64,000 nt of DNA from Roseitranquillus sp963749675 (GCA_963749675.1 CAVVNT010000012.1:1-64000), one strand, 5' to 3'; positions 31,754 through 42,115 are shown, numbered from the stretch's first letter. The notes: a model not told the origin generated them from the letters alone. Numbers and translations: made by a program.

Positions 31754-32778
31754 ATGAGCGCGGATGCCGAAGCGGGGCGGGCGGCGTCGCTGCCGCCCCT
31801 CCGCCGCTACAAGCGGGCGCTGACCTTCCTGCTCGACAACCTGGTCTGGCTGATCCTGCTGATCGCGCTTGCCTGCTTTGCGCTGTTCATCCCGAAGTTC
31901 TTCCAGATCGGGATCTTCCTCAACATCCTCGAGCAGTCGACCTTCGTGGGCATCATAGCGGTCGGCCTGTCGCTGACGCTGATCGCGGGGCACATGGACC
32001 TGTCGGTGGAATTGGTGATGGCGCTTGCCGCGATGCTGGTGGCGCTGACCTTCGGCACCGGCGGGGCCGGGGGCGGTCTGGCGCTGACGCCGGAATGGCT
32101 GGCGGTGCCGGTGTCGCTGGCGATGGCGCTGGGGGCCGGGGCGCTGATCGGCGCGCTCAACGGGCTGCTGGTCGTCCGGCTGGAGATCAACGCCTTCATC
32201 GTCACGCTCGCCTCGTACATCTGGGGCCGCGGTCTGGTCGTGGCGCTGTCGGGCGGTCGGTCTACGGCTTGCCGGGCCCGCTGCGGGTGGTGGCGATCGA
32301 GCGGGTCCTGGGCATTCCGGCGCTGGCCTGGATGTTCGTGGCCGTCTACGCCGTGGTGGCGTTCGTGCTGGCCAAGACGCCGTTCGGGCGGCACCTCTAC
32401 ATGATCGGCGGCAACGCGGGCGCGAGCCGCCGCGCCGGCATCGCGGTCGGGCGCAACGTGATCGTGGCGTTCGTGCTGTCGGGGCTGCTGGCCGGCTGGC
32501 TGCTGGCGTCCCGCACGGCGGGCGCGACGGCGAACCTCGGCATCGGCATGCTGTTCCAGGCCTTCGCCGCGGTTGTGATCGGCGGCGTCAGCCTGCGTGG
32601 CGGCTACGGCCGGCTGTCGGGGGTGTTCGCGGGCGTGCTGCTGCTGTCTTCGATCCAGACCGCGATCAACGTGATGGGAATGCCGCCGCACTACACGATG
32701 ATGATCCAGGGCCTGCTTGTGCTGGCGGCCGTGCTGCTCGATACCGCGAAGAACGGATTGCGGCGGAGATATCTGTGA
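31754..32778 (+). pseudogene. sugar ABC transporter permease, one frameshift
   Basis: A membrane protein of about 341 aa with roughly ten hydrophobic segments: LVWLILLIALACFALFIPKF, VGIIAVGLSLTLIAGHMDLS (the GxIDLS-like motif of the RbsC/XylH/FrcC family), NAFIVTLASYIWGRGLVV, then in the next frame GIAVGRNVIVAFVLSGLLAG and AFAAVVIGGVSLRGGYGRLS. The break is near 32262 (SGG/RSVYGLPGP), consistent with one missing G. It starts 13 bp after the binding protein, and its stop overlaps the following GTG. Confidence 0.8.
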
Positions 32779-33180
32779 CGGGACGGCTGGAGGGGCGGTC
32801 GGCGCTGGTCGCCGGCGCGGCGCGAGGCATCGGCGCGGCGGTGGCGGAGCGCTTCGCCGAGGAAGGCGCCTGGGTAGCGATCGCCGACACGCTGGTCGAC
32901 GATGGGCGCGCGACGGCGGGTCGGCTGGACGGCGTCTTCGTCGAGGCCGACGTCTCGGACCCCGCCGGCGCGGAGCAGGCGGTCGCCGCCGCGGTCGAGG
33001 CGCACGGCGGGCTGGACATCCTGGTGCAGAACGCCGGGATCTATCCCTGGACGCTGATCGAGAAGACCAGCGCCGAGGAATGGGACCGCGTCATGGCAGT
33101 GAACCTCCGCGGCACGTTCCTGGCCGCCAAGGCGGCGCTGCCGCACATGCGGCGGGCCGGTGGCGGCCGGATGATCTTCA
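32775..33180 (+). pseudogene. short-chain dehydrogenase/reductase, truncated
   Basis: GTG 32775 overlaps the permease stop. The Rossmann motif is ALVAGAARGIGAAVAERFAE and the NNAG-equivalent is LVQNAGIYPWTL. The frame stops matching after MRRAGGGRMIF, just before the catalytic Ser and YxxxK block, and runs into unrelated sequence that ends at 33221. In sugar-uptake operons such SDRs often oxidise the imported sugar. Only about 135 of 250 residues remain. Confidence 0.75.
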
Positions 33181-33972
33181 AGATCCGCGGGCGCTCGCGG
33201 TCCTGCAGCCAGCCCTCGTAGGTGCGGGCGCGGCGTGGGAACATCTCGCCGGCGAAGCGTGCCGCCTGCACGAGGATGCGCGCGTCGGGGAGGTTCTGGA
33301 TCCGCTGCCGCACCAGCGGGGTCGCCGCGCTTCTGGCGCTTGTGCTGGTTGACCCGCTCCACGATCGACTGGCTCTTGGTGCTGCCGATGGTGAGCGGGA
33401 GGTCGCGGTCAAGTCCCGCGCGGGTGATCCGGTAGACTTGCGAGCCGCGCGTGAGGAAGGGGCGCAGATGGGCCGGCACGGGCTGGCCCCGGCGCGGCGC
33501 GAGGCGGGCGACGTTGATCTCTCTGAGGCGCACCGGCGGCGTCCAGCCACGCCATTGCGGCAGCTGCGCGCCGGCGCAGGGACGTTCGTGGGCGGGCGGC
33601 CTCGTCGTCCTCGGCGGCCCGGCAGCGAGCGCATCCGCAACCGCCACCGGCCGAGCGGCGAACGGCAGCGTCCAGTTCCTCCTCAAGCAGGACATGGCGC
33701 GGGCTCCTTCGGTGTCGGGGGGCGGCAGGGCGCGGCGTCGCTCCCGCGAACGGGCGTCGTGCCCGGGCCGGGACCGGCGTGCGGATGCCGAGATAGCCGG
33801 CGATGTTGGCATTCGGGTCGCGAACGAGCGTGACGCGGTCCGACGACCCCGAAAGCAGGCTGACGAGACCGGGCCCGTGGCCGGCCACGGTGCTCTCGTT
33901 GTGGACGACGACGCCGACCGGCATGTCGTAGGCGGCATCGGTAAGCGTTTGCGGCAAGCGGCGCCACGGCAT
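33180..33972 (-). pseudogene. broken hypothetical gene with a GIY-YIG-like C-terminal part
   Basis: Minus-strand blocks in two frames look like one protein: YDMPVGVVVHNESTVAGHGP, VTLVRDPNANIAGYLGIRTP, then RLREINVARLAPRRGQPVPA, QVYRITRAGLDRDLPLTIGS, TKSQSIVERVNQHKRQKRGD and LVQAARFAGEMFPRRARTYE. The VYRI...LTIG.T..SIV.RVNQH order resembles a GIY-YIG fold, but this is only a motif impression. The 3' end meets the truncated SDR head-on at 33180. The function is unknown. Confidence 0.4.
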
Positions 33973-34004
33973 ACTCTCCGAGCGCGGATGAATGGGAGGA
34001 ATTG

Positions 34005-34757
34005 ATGAAGCTTCTTTGGGCCTTGCGAGCTGCAGCGATCGGCTGCGCCGTACTTCCACCACTTGCGACGGGCGCTCTGGGGCAAGAGGAAAACGCCCCG
34101 CACAGTGTTCTCGTCTTTGGCGACAGCATCACATGGGGGTGGTTGCCAAAGGACCCGATCGTACCGACCAGCCGCCACGCGGAGGAAGACAGGTGGCCGG
34201 CGATCATGGCTGCCTCTCTTGGCGACGGCTACGACGTCATCACCGAGGGCCTGAGCGGTCGCACGACGAACGTCGACGATCCAACGGCGCCCGGGCTGAT
34301 GAACGGCGCCGACTATCTCGACTCCGCCGTGATGAGCCACGAGCCGCTTGATCTCGTGATCATCATGCTGGGCACGAACGATACCAAGAGTTACCTGAAC
34401 CGCACGCCGCTCGAGATCGGTCTGGGCATGGGCGAGCTGATCAACATCGTGCAAGAAGGCTCCGGCCTCGGGTGGTACGAGTACGAGCCGCCAGAGATCC
34501 TGGTCGTCAGCCCCCCGCCGCTCGGAGAGGAGATCGATCCTGGCGCGGCGGAGGCCTTCGCAGGCGGAGCCGAGAAGATCGAACAGCTGCCGTCGATCTA
34601 CTCGGGCATCGCCAAAACAGCGGGCGTCCATTTCTATGACGCAGCCAGCGTTGTCGACGTCGGCCATGTCGGCGCGGACGGCATCCACCTACTCGTGGAA
34701 GGCAACGAGGCACTTGGCAATGCCGTCGCAGAAGAGGTGAAGGCGATACTGGAATAG
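34005..34757 (+). CDS. secreted SGNH/GDSL-family hydrolase (esterase-like)
   Basis: ATG 34005 follows GGGAGG at 6-7 nt. A signal peptide covers residues 1-26 (LLWALRAAAIGCAVLPPLAT, cut near GALG-QE). The mature protein has block I VLVFGDSITWGW with the nucleophile Ser41, block III IIMLGTNDTKSY with Asn125, and the catalytic pair in GADGIHLL (Asp225, His228). Family enzymes hydrolyse esters of lipids, sugars or acyl-thiols; the substrate here is unknown. The gene is intact, unlike its neighbours. Confidence 0.87.
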   Translation: MKLLWALRAAAIGCAVLPPLATGALGQEENAPHSVLVFGDSITWGWLPKDPIVPTSRHAEEDRWPAIMAASLGDGYDVITEGLSGRTTNVDDPTAPGLMNGADYLDSAVMSHEPLDLVIIMLGTNDTKSYLNRTPLEIGLGMGELINIVQEGSGLGWYEYEPPEILVVSPPPLGEEIDPGAAEAFAGGAEKIEQLPSIYSGIAKTAGVHFYDAASVVDVGHVGADGIHLLVEGNEALGNAVAEEVKAILE

Positions 34758-34781
34758 CGGCGAGGGCGGGCGGCCTCGCCG
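34758..34781 (+). terminator. hairpin after the SGNH hydrolase gene
   Basis: CGGCGAGG and CCTCGCCG form a perfect 8-bp stem starting immediately after the TAG stop. No T-run follows, so it may be a weak or Rho-assisted terminator. Confidence 0.4.
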
Positions 34782-34935
34782 CCGCGCGACGGTGCCCCGG
34801 CACCAGCTGACAGATGCGCCTCAAGGGTCATGAAGGGCAGCCGTGGCGGCTCTCTCGCTCTCGTGAGTTGTCGGGCGGCACCCGCTTTCGTGCGTGCGCC
34901 CGAGCTTGCGCCGCAGAAAGGCAGTGTGTGAATTG

Positions 34936-36432
34936 GTTCGCCCTGATCAACGTCCAACGCATTGATTTTATTTGATGACGTGACGTTTTTGATATTTTCG
35001 AACCGCAGGGTTTGGTAGGTTTGGGGCGAGAACCCTGCAATTTCGGATCGACGCATGAAGCCCAAATCCCGTGCCCCTGAGCAGGACGACCTGTTGCGCC
35101 CGCGCTTGGCGGACATGATCGACCTGCGCCACGAACTGGTGAAGCTTGCCGGGCTGATCGACTGGGAGTTCTTCGAGGAGGAATGGGCGGGGTTCTTCCC
35201 GTCGCACACGGGGCGCCCGGCGACCTCTCCCGGCTGGTGGCGGGGCTGCTCTACCTCCAGCACGCCTACCGGCTGTCGGACGAGGCGGTCGTGGCCCGGT
35301 GGGTGGAGAACCCGTACTACCAGCACCTCTGTGGCGAGACGTTCTTTCAGCACCGTCCTCCTGTCGATCCTTCGTCGCTGACGCGGTGGCGGAACCGGAT
35401 CGGGGAGGAAGGTGCCGAGTGGCTCCTGACCAAGACGATCGAGGCCGGGCGCGAGGCCGGAGTGATTTCCGAGCGGAGCGCGGAGACGGTGATCGTGGAC
35501 ACGACGGTGATGGAGAAGGCGATCGCGCATCCAACCGATACACGGCTCTACGAGAAAGCGCGTCGGCGCCTGGTGGCGCTTGCCCAGGAGGCGGGCCTGT
35601 CGCTTCGCCAAAGCTACGCGCGGCTGGCGCCGCGTCTGGCCGGACAGGTCGGTCGCTATGCCCACGCCCGCCAGTTCAAGCGGATGCGCAAGGGGCTGCG
35701 GCGGCTGAAAGGCTACACCGGCCGGGTCCTGCGCGACATCCAGCGGCAGCTGCACGCCGTGACCGACACCGCCCTGCGGGAGCGGATCGAGGGCGAGATC
35801 GCCCTCGTTGAGCGCCTCCTGCGGCAGAAGCCGAAGGACAAGCGGAAGCTCTATGCGCTGCACGAGCCTGAGGTGGACTGCATCTCCAAGGGCAAGGCGC
35901 GCGTCCGTTACGAGTTCGGCTCCAAGGTCTCGGTGGCGACCACGCACAAGGAGGGCTTCGTCGTCGGCATGCGCGCGATGACCGGCAACCCGTACGATGG
36001 CCATACCTTGCGAGAAGCGCTCGAGCAGGTGGAGATCCTGACGGACACATCACCGAAGAGAGCCTTCGTCGACCGCGGCTATAGGGGGCATGGCGTTGAG
36101 ACGACCGAGGTCTTCATCTCCGGCCAGCGCCGCGGCATGACGCCGGCGCTCCGGCACGACCTGCGCCGCCGCAGTGCAATCGAACCGGCGGTCGGCCACA
36201 TGAAGACCGACGGCCGCCTCGCCCGCTGCGCCCTCAAGGGCACGCTCGGCGACGCACTCCACGCTGTCCTCTGCGGCTGCGGGCACAACATCCGCATGAT
36301 CCTGGCCCATCTGAGGGCTCTTGTGGCCGTGATCCTCGCCGCGCTGATGGCAGCAATCGCCAACAACATCGAACAGGCCCGGCCAAACTACGCCACGACC
36401 GGCGCCGCGGCGTGATGTTCAGTGGCGACTAC
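34936..36432 (+). mobile_element. 1.5-kb IS5-type element, copy 1 (called IS-A here)
   Basis: Comparison with the second copy at 58871-60372 fixes the ends: both start GTTCGCCCTGATCAACG and end CTGAAC-less right tip ...GTGGCGACTAC. The terminal repeats are imperfect (GTTCGCC-CTGA against GTAGTCGCCACTGA). TTG flanks this copy on both sides (a 3-bp target duplication), and the other copy is flanked by its own 3-bp repeat. Length is 1497 bp. Confidence 0.8.
35055..36415 (+). pseudogene. transposase of IS-A copy 1, one-base frameshift
   Basis: The protein starts MKPKSRAPEQDDLLRPRLAD and contains the DDE blocks ETVIVDTTVMEKAIAHPTDT, RAFVDRGYRGHGVETTEVF and RSAIEPAVGHMKTDGRLARC. Near 35232 a base is missing: CTCTCCCGG here, CTCTCCACGG in copy 2, where the frame continues correctly (GRPATSPRLVAGLLYLQHAY). 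From 35235 to the TGA the frame is whole, about 390 residues. Confidence 0.8.
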
Positions 36433-36686
36433 TTGCAAGAGAAGAAAACTACAAGGCGGCACCAGCCGTGTGAGTGAAACCGGTACGCGCGACGACCGAA
36501 AGGCGTCGCTACGAATGGGCACCTCGATTTTCTACCGTTCTCGTGCCCCCTCGGCGGCGCGCGTGGTCTGAAGCAGGAGGACGAGCGTCGGCTGTCGCTT
36601 TGCTGCGTCCGGATGGGCGTGGCGCTGCGGCCTTCACGCTCGGATTTTTCTGCCTCGCGGCCTGATCTTTTTTGTTCGCGTGATGC

Positions 36687-37736
36687 TCACGCCGGGCACG
36701 GGTTGAGACGGCGCAGCTGGCCGAGGCGGCGCATGTTGTAGGCGAGGTTCTTCATCCCGATCTTGGCCGTCGCTCGAACCAAGCCGATGGTCCGGACCAA
36801 GGTCCCGCCCATATCGTTGGCCTGCGCGCCGAAGACGTGCTCGACGCGGACCCGGATGCCGGATCTGGTCCGGTTGCTGCCCTTGGCCTGTTCGGTCAGC
36901 GGCTTGCCCCGCTTGCCCTTGCGGTGGATGTGGCTTTTCAGCCTCCGGGCGCGCAGCTTTGCCTCCATCTCCTCGGACCGATAGGCCGCATCCGCCCACA
37001 CGCCGGAGCCGGTGTTACCCTGCATCAGCAGATGATCCACCGCCTGGCTGTCATGCCGCGCGGCATCGCTGACGTGATAGCGCCGCACCAGCTTGTGCCT
37101 ACGATCCACGTTGACGTGATTCTTGTAGCCGTAATGGTTCTTGCCGTGCTTTTTCGTCCAGCGCGCGTCCAGGTCCTTTTGCGCGCGCTTCGCGGGCTTG
37201 TCCGCCCAGTCCTCGGGCACCTCGCCGTTCTTGATTGCCGCGTTCTCGTCCCGCGTGTTGTGGTTGCGCGGCACCGGCACGATGGACGCATCCAGGATTT
37301 GACCGCCGCGCGCGATGTAGCCCTGCCGCGCCAGATAGCCGTCGAACTGGCTGAACAGCTCCTCCACCTTGCCCGCCTGCGCCAGTGCCTCGCGATAGAG
37401 CCATACCGTCTTGGCGTCCGGCACCCGGTCTTCGAGGCCGAGGCCGAGGAATCGCATGAACGACAGCCGGTCGCGGACCTGATACTCGATCTGGTCGTCG
37501 GACAGGTTGTAGAGCGCGCTCAGCACCAGCGTCTTGAACATCAGCACCGCGTCCATCGGCTTGCGCCCCGCCCGGGACTTGCGCGCCGCAGCTGGCTTGC
37601 GCCAGACCCGCTCAAGGGTCGGGCGAAACTCCTCCCACGGCACAACGGCGTCGATCTCGACCAGCGGGTCCTTCTTCGCGTCCAGGCTCGCGTAACGGTC
37701 TGTAAGATCGAAGAACCCCATCTGCGCCATCGTCAC
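36687..37736 (-). CDS. IS5-family transposase (second type)
   Basis: An intact protein of 349 aa that begins MTMAQMGFFDLTDRYASLDA. Catalytic blocks are GGQILDASIVPVPRNHNTRD, GVWADAAYRSEEMEAKLRA and RVRVEHVFGAQANDMGGTLV. It is unrelated in detail to IS-A. It lies between IS-A copy 1 and the truncated integrase, so this is an IS hot spot. The element's ends could not be fixed by eye; there is no second copy here. Confidence 0.85.
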   Translation of the reverse strand: MTMAQMGFFDLTDRYASLDAKKDPLVEIDAVVPWEEFRPTLERVWRKPAAARKSRAGRKPMDAVLMFKTLVLSALYNLSDDQIEYQVRDRLSFMRFLGLGLEDRVPDAKTVWLYREALAQAGKVEELFSQFDGYLARQGYIARGGQILDASIVPVPRNHNTRDENAAIKNGEVPEDWADKPAKRAQKDLDARWTKKHGKNHYGYKNHVNVDRRHKLVRRYHVSDAARHDSQAVDHLLMQGNTGSGVWADAAYRSEEMEAKLRARRLKSHIHRKGKRGKPLTEQAKGSNRTRSGIRVRVEHVFGAQANDMGGTLVRTIGLVRATAKIGMKNLAYNMRRLGQLRRLNPCPA

Positions 37737-38029
37737 ACCCTCAGTGTCGCATCATCCCGACAGACATACCGCAGCGCCACGGTCGGGACCATTTTTCGAG
37801 GCGCCCGAATGCAAGGACGATGTGAGTGATGATGATCGACCCGACCGCTGCAGAGACACCCCGGGGCATTGTCAGGGCTTTCAGCCCGTCAACCTGATCG
37901 GGACTCGGTACGCGGACTTCATCAAGGCCAGCGGTCAGTCGAACCGCACATGAAGGCCGGACAAATGACCGCAACCTGCCTCGATCAGCACCGCTCGCAA
38001 AAAACCCTTGCAAAACCGGAGCCGTCCAC

Positions 38030-38667
38030 AAATGACAATGCCGCTGGCGCGGCGACAACGGGTTGATCTTGGGCTTGCCCGGAAAAAGCCAGCCCTCTGG
38101 TCGGGGGTCGCTCCAGTAATCGCGCAAGAGGTCCAGAAGGCGGGGCGAGAGCATCGCCTTGCGATGCCTGCCGCCCTTGCCGTTGTCGACGTGGATCAGC
38201 ATGCGGTCGCTGTCGATGTCCGTGACCTTCAGGTTGCAGACCTTGGAGGCGCGCAGCCCCGCCCCATAGCTGATGCCGAGCGCTGCACGGTACGTCAGGC
38301 CCGGGCCGGGAACCGCCGCCAGCAGGTCGGCAACCTCCTCGACGCTCAGGACGACCGGCAGCTTCCGCGGGTGCCGGCGGAACTGCATGTACCGCTTCAT
38401 CTCCTCGCGCCCGCAGGTCACGCCGAAGAAGAACCGCAGCGAGATGATGCGCACGTTGAACGTCGGCGCCGACACGCCGGTGTCCGTCATGTGAAGCTGA
38501 TAGGCCCGCAGCTCCTCCGGTGTCGCCGTGTCCGGGGCGCGCCCGAGGAACGCGGCGAAATCCCTGACCCCCTGGATATGAGCCTGCTGCGTCTTCTCGG
38601 CCATGCCACGAATGCGCATGTCCTCGATCATCCGCTCGCGCAGCGGCGTGGTCCTTTCCTCTTTCAT
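38030..38667 (-). pseudogene. IS91-type tyrosine integrase, C-terminal catalytic part lost
   Basis: The start ATG 38667 is preceded by AGGAGGTTCCC. The protein (MKEERTTPLRERMIEDMRIR) has the core-binding domain MAEKTQQAHIQGVRDFAAFL and the first catalytic region GISYGAGLRASKVCNLKVTD (Arg in the GAGLR motif), then GKGGRHRKAMLSPRLLDLLR. After NPLSPRQ the frame leaves the family, so the HxxR and Tyr motifs are gone. Such integrases accompany IS91-family transposases. The open frame to 37741 is unrelated tail. Confidence 0.7.
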
Positions 38668-38680
38668 GGGAACCTCCTGT

Positions 38681-38709
38681 CTGACGATTGAGAAGGTCCC
38701 AATCGTCAG
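38681..38709. repeat. 10-bp perfect inverted repeat upstream of the integrase
   Basis: CTGACGATTG and CAATCGTCAG are exact complements around 9 nt, starting 14 bp before the integrase ATG. It could be an operator, a transcript hairpin or the tip of an IS91-like element, whose ends carry hairpins. Confidence 0.45.
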
Positions 38710-38870
38710 TCCGAGAAGCCCGGTCAGAGAAGCGCGGAGGTCGGGGTAGAATCCACCGTCAGCCACAGGCGCCAATGCCGCGAGAGCGGCTTAGTCCCAC
38801 CGCCCATCGCACGGGATGCCGCAACGGCAGCATGGTCGAGGCTGCACTCGCAGCGAACGGCAGGATGGTC

Positions 38871-39045
38871 GGGATTGTGTTGAAAAACTCCGGGTGCGCC
38901 TCAGCACGGTTCGAATGCAGAACATCGTTCTCCTAAAGCAGTATACTTATCGCCGCCCAGATAACAGATTGGCTCTTTCGAGGAACAATTTCCTCGGCCT
39001 TGCGCCTCCGATGGCCGATCTAGGATTTTTTCAACGCAATCTCGG
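38871..39045. mobile_element. 175-bp element with 21-23-bp inverted ends (MITE-like)
   Basis: The left end GGGATTGTGTTGAAAAACTC and the complement of the right end (CCGAGATTGCGTTGAAAAAA) match with only a few differences. There is no ORF inside, only about 130 bp with a higher A+T content. The TTGAAAAA core recalls ends of full-size transposons, which could mobilise it in trans. The target duplication is not clear. Confidence 0.6.
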
Positions 39046-39144
39046 CCTTCCGGCCATTGGCGCCGGCAAGGCCACAGGGGCGGCAGCGTCAATCAACGAG
39101 CCGTCGCTTCGCCGGCGCATCGAGGGCGGCACGAAGCGCGCGGC

Positions 39145-39459
39145 TCAAACGGCAGCGTGGTGGGCGAGCGCGGCGCCCCGGCGGCATTCCTCATAGACGT
39201 CGGCGGCGAAATGGTAAGTCGCCGCCTCGCGCGCGTCGGTGTCGTCGCCGATTGTCTGGGCATAGGCGCGGACCACGAGGTCGGCGGCGAGGAGCGTGTC
39301 GCTCGCCTGCCTCATCACCTGTTCAAGCGCCGCCTGCGGCGCCCCAGACTGCCTTACCTGCATTATCCGCCCGGCGAGTTCGGCGCGCGCATCACACACC
39401 TCATCCGCTCGCGCAGACGTAGCCAGCACTGCCGTCAGAACGGCAATGAGACGGAGCAC
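39145..39459 (-). CDS. small secreted hypothetical protein (104 aa)
   Basis: The start is GTG 39459 with GGAGGG upstream. A signal peptide (LRLIAVLTAVLATSARA, cut before DEVCD) is followed by ELAGRIMQVRQSGAPQAALE and VVRAYAQTIGDDTDAREAAT. Two Cys (CDA, ECRR) could form a disulphide in the periplasm. I recall similar short exported proteins in Rhodobacterales, with no known role. Confidence 0.65.
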   Translation of the reverse strand: MLRLIAVLTAVLATSARADEVCDARAELAGRIMQVRQSGAPQAALEQVMRQASDTLLAADLVVRAYAQTIGDDTDAREAATYHFAADVYEECRRGAALAHHAAV

Positions 39460-39562
39460 CGATGATCCCTCCAGCCCGGGGGTGACGGTGGAGACTTTGC
39501 GGGCGCAAGGTTAATCTCCCGTGAAGACTGAGGCTTCGTGTGCCCGCGCCAAGGTATGACGC

Positions 39563-39930
39563 TCAAGGAGCGTGAGGCGGCGGTCGGCGGTTCCTCGCGA
39601 TGGCCTCCCTGAGCGGCGCAAAGCCCCGTCCAGCCCACCTCAGGGCCGCGGCGCCGTTGGGATTGCCCAGCTGTACCCCGCGCGCCATGGCGGCCGCCAG
39701 CGCCTCCGTGATGCGCCGGGAGATTGCCTCCCGCTCCTGCTCGCCGACGAGCGCCATGATGCCCACAGTGAGATCATTCGCCTCCGGGATGTCGGCGGCG
39801 ACGAACCGCACACCGCTGTTCCGCAACGTCAGAAGGAATGCGGCGTTCCGCGACAGCCTGTCGCGCTTGGCGATCAGCAGCGTCGCCCCGGTGACCTGGC
39901 GAGGTGCAGCGGCTGCGCAGGGCCCGCAGT
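39563..39930 (-). pseudogene. serine recombinase fragment
   Basis: The middle of a resolvase-type protein remains: GATLLIAKRDRLSRNAAFLL, LRNSGVRFVAADIPEANDLT, VGIMALVGEQEREAISRRIT. The catalytic N-terminus (YxRxS) and the DNA-binding C-terminus are both missing, and the first part is in a shifted frame. It abuts the end of the GGDEF-EAL gene. This is a second recombinase remnant, different from the one at 21 kb. Confidence 0.6.
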
Positions 39931-39931
39931 G

Positions 39932-42069
39932 CTAGCTCAACCCGAAGACCAGCCGGTCGGCCGTCACGGGTCTTGAGAAGAGATAACCCTGAAATTCTCG
40001 GCAGCCCAGCTGAACAAGGTGGTGATGCTGCTGCTGGGTTTCGACCCCCTCGGCAGTCGTGGGGATGCCGAGCCGGGTCGCGAGGCCGACGACCGCAGCG
40101 ACGATCGCTGCCGCGGAGGCGTCGGCCGGGACGTCCGCGATGAAGCTGCGGTCGATCTTGATCTTGTCGAATCTGAAGCGGCGCAGGTAACTCAGCGATG
40201 AGTAACCGGTGCCGAAGTCGTCGAGCACGACAGCGACGCCCAGTTCGCGAAGCTTCTCGAGCGTCCCCAGATTTTCATCGCTGTTCTCAAGAAGCACGGA
40301 TTCTGTCATCTCGAGTTGAAGGCGGTGCGGCTTTAGCCCGTATCGGGCAATGCAGTGGGACACCTGTTCGGCAAGGTCGCCTGCCCGGAGCTGAACGGTA
40401 GAGAGATTTACGGCGACATTTGCGTGTCCGGGCCAGGCAGCGGCCTGGCGGCAGGCTTCATCGAGAACCCATGCGCCGACGGAATTTATGGCACCCGACT
40501 CCTCCAGAAGTGGCACGAAGACTTCCGGCGAAATGCGGCCGTGGACTGGGTGGTGCCATCTGAGCAGGGCCTCGAAGGTGCTGAACCTCTCTGATCCGAA
40601 TTGAACAAGGCCTTGATACTCGAGGCTCAACTCGCCCCGCGACAATGCGCCGCGAAGATCCAGGAGTAGCGACTGCCGCACTTCCACGGCCCGCCCCATC
40701 TCATGCTCAAAGACCTGGTAGGTGCCGGAGTGCACCCTCTTCGCGGAATAGAGCGCGATGTCGGCCCGCTTCAGAACTTCATCCACGGACCCGCCCGCAA
40801 GCCGCGTGATGCCGACCGACGCGCTGATCGTCACGAGGCGGCCGTCGAGTGAAAACGGCGTCCCGAGCCTTTCAATTATTCGCGCCGACATCAGCCGGCC
40901 AACCTCGACAGTGACCTCGCGAAGAAAAACTGCGAACTCGTCGCCGCCGAGTCGTGCCACGATGTCATCGGCGCGCACGCATTCCAGCATCCGAACCGCA
41001 CCTTGCCTCAAAAGTTCGTCGCCGCTGAGATGACCGAGCAGATCGTTAACAGCCTTGAACTGGTCAAGGTCGATGAAGAGCACCACGGCGCTTTCTCCGC
41101 GCGCGAGAGCCGCGGCGACCGTCTCCCGAAAGACAACGCGGTTGGCGAGCTGCGTCAGCGGATCGGTGAACGCTGCCCGTTCCAGCGCCTCCTCCGCAAG
41201 CTTCGCCTCGGTGACGTCGCGGGCGATCGCAAGAACCCTCGGAGGACCCTCGCCCCGCGATTCGAACCTCGACATGGAGACGTCCCACCATGTCCTTCTG
41301 CCGTCGGGATGATCGCGGTAGGATGCAAAACGCGTGGGCCGGCCGCCGTTCGCCCCTGCGAGCGCCGCGGCGGCCGCAGCCTGCGTCTCCTCGGACCAGA
41401 AGATCCAGCCACGGCTCGTGCTTGACGTCGCCCAAGATCGCTATGCCAAACGAGGTTTGGCCGCCTCCGTTGATGAAGTCGAGACGCCCCTCGCGATCGA
41501 TCACCATGATGGCGTCGCGGCTGCTCGTGAGGATGCTGCGCGAGAACGCCTCGCTCGCACGAAGTGCGGTATCGACCGATTTTCGCGCGTGGATGTCCTC
41601 CGCAGCCCCGTACCAGCGAATGATGTTCCCGTCCGGGCTTCGCCGTGGGACCGCCCGCGCGCGAAACCACACGTACGGTCCAGCCGCCATGCGAAGCCGG
41701 TACTCGATGTCCAGGTGCTTTCCGGTGCGCAGGCATCTCTGCCAGGCGTTCAGAGTTGGCTCTACATCGTCAGGATGCAGCGCCGTCATCCAGCCGAGGC
41801 CCAACGCTTCCTCGAGGCTGAAATCCTGCCCAGTGCAACCACGTCTCGGCGATCTCGCAGAGCTGTCCTTCTGCATCCGTGATAAACACGATCTGCGGGT
41901 TGAGCTCGATCAGGCTGTGGATGTGAGCCTTCGCCTCGGCGAGCGCGACGCTCAGATGTGCAATCTCCGTCCGGAGCCGTGCGACTTCCGCAGCAGATGA
42001 TCCGCGAAGGGAACTTTGTGGCGGTACCTTCACCTTGTGGGCCATTCGGGACGCATGGAGTGGCTTCAT
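39932..42069 (-). pseudogene. PAS-GGDEF-EAL cyclic-di-GMP protein, two frameshifts
   Basis: Three frames join into one protein of about 710 aa. Order: coiled start AEVARLRTEIAHLSVALAEA, a PAS domain (DPLIELNPQIVFITDAEG-like; WMTALHPDDVEPTLNAWQRC), a second PAS (SRDAIMVIDREGRLDFINGG), GGDEF domain (ADDIVARLGGDEFAVFLREV) and EAL domain (FSTFEALLRWHHPVHGRISP, VLDDFGTGYSSLSYLRRFRF, PTTAEGVETQQQHHHLVQLG). Both catalytic motifs are canonical, so it could make and degrade c-di-GMP. Breaks lie near 41850 and 41330. It is cytoplasmic, with no membrane segments. Confidence 0.85.
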
Positions 42070-42115
42070 ACGTCGGTATTTATCTAATGGGCGCTTCTAG
42101 CCTGTGCGGTCGAGA

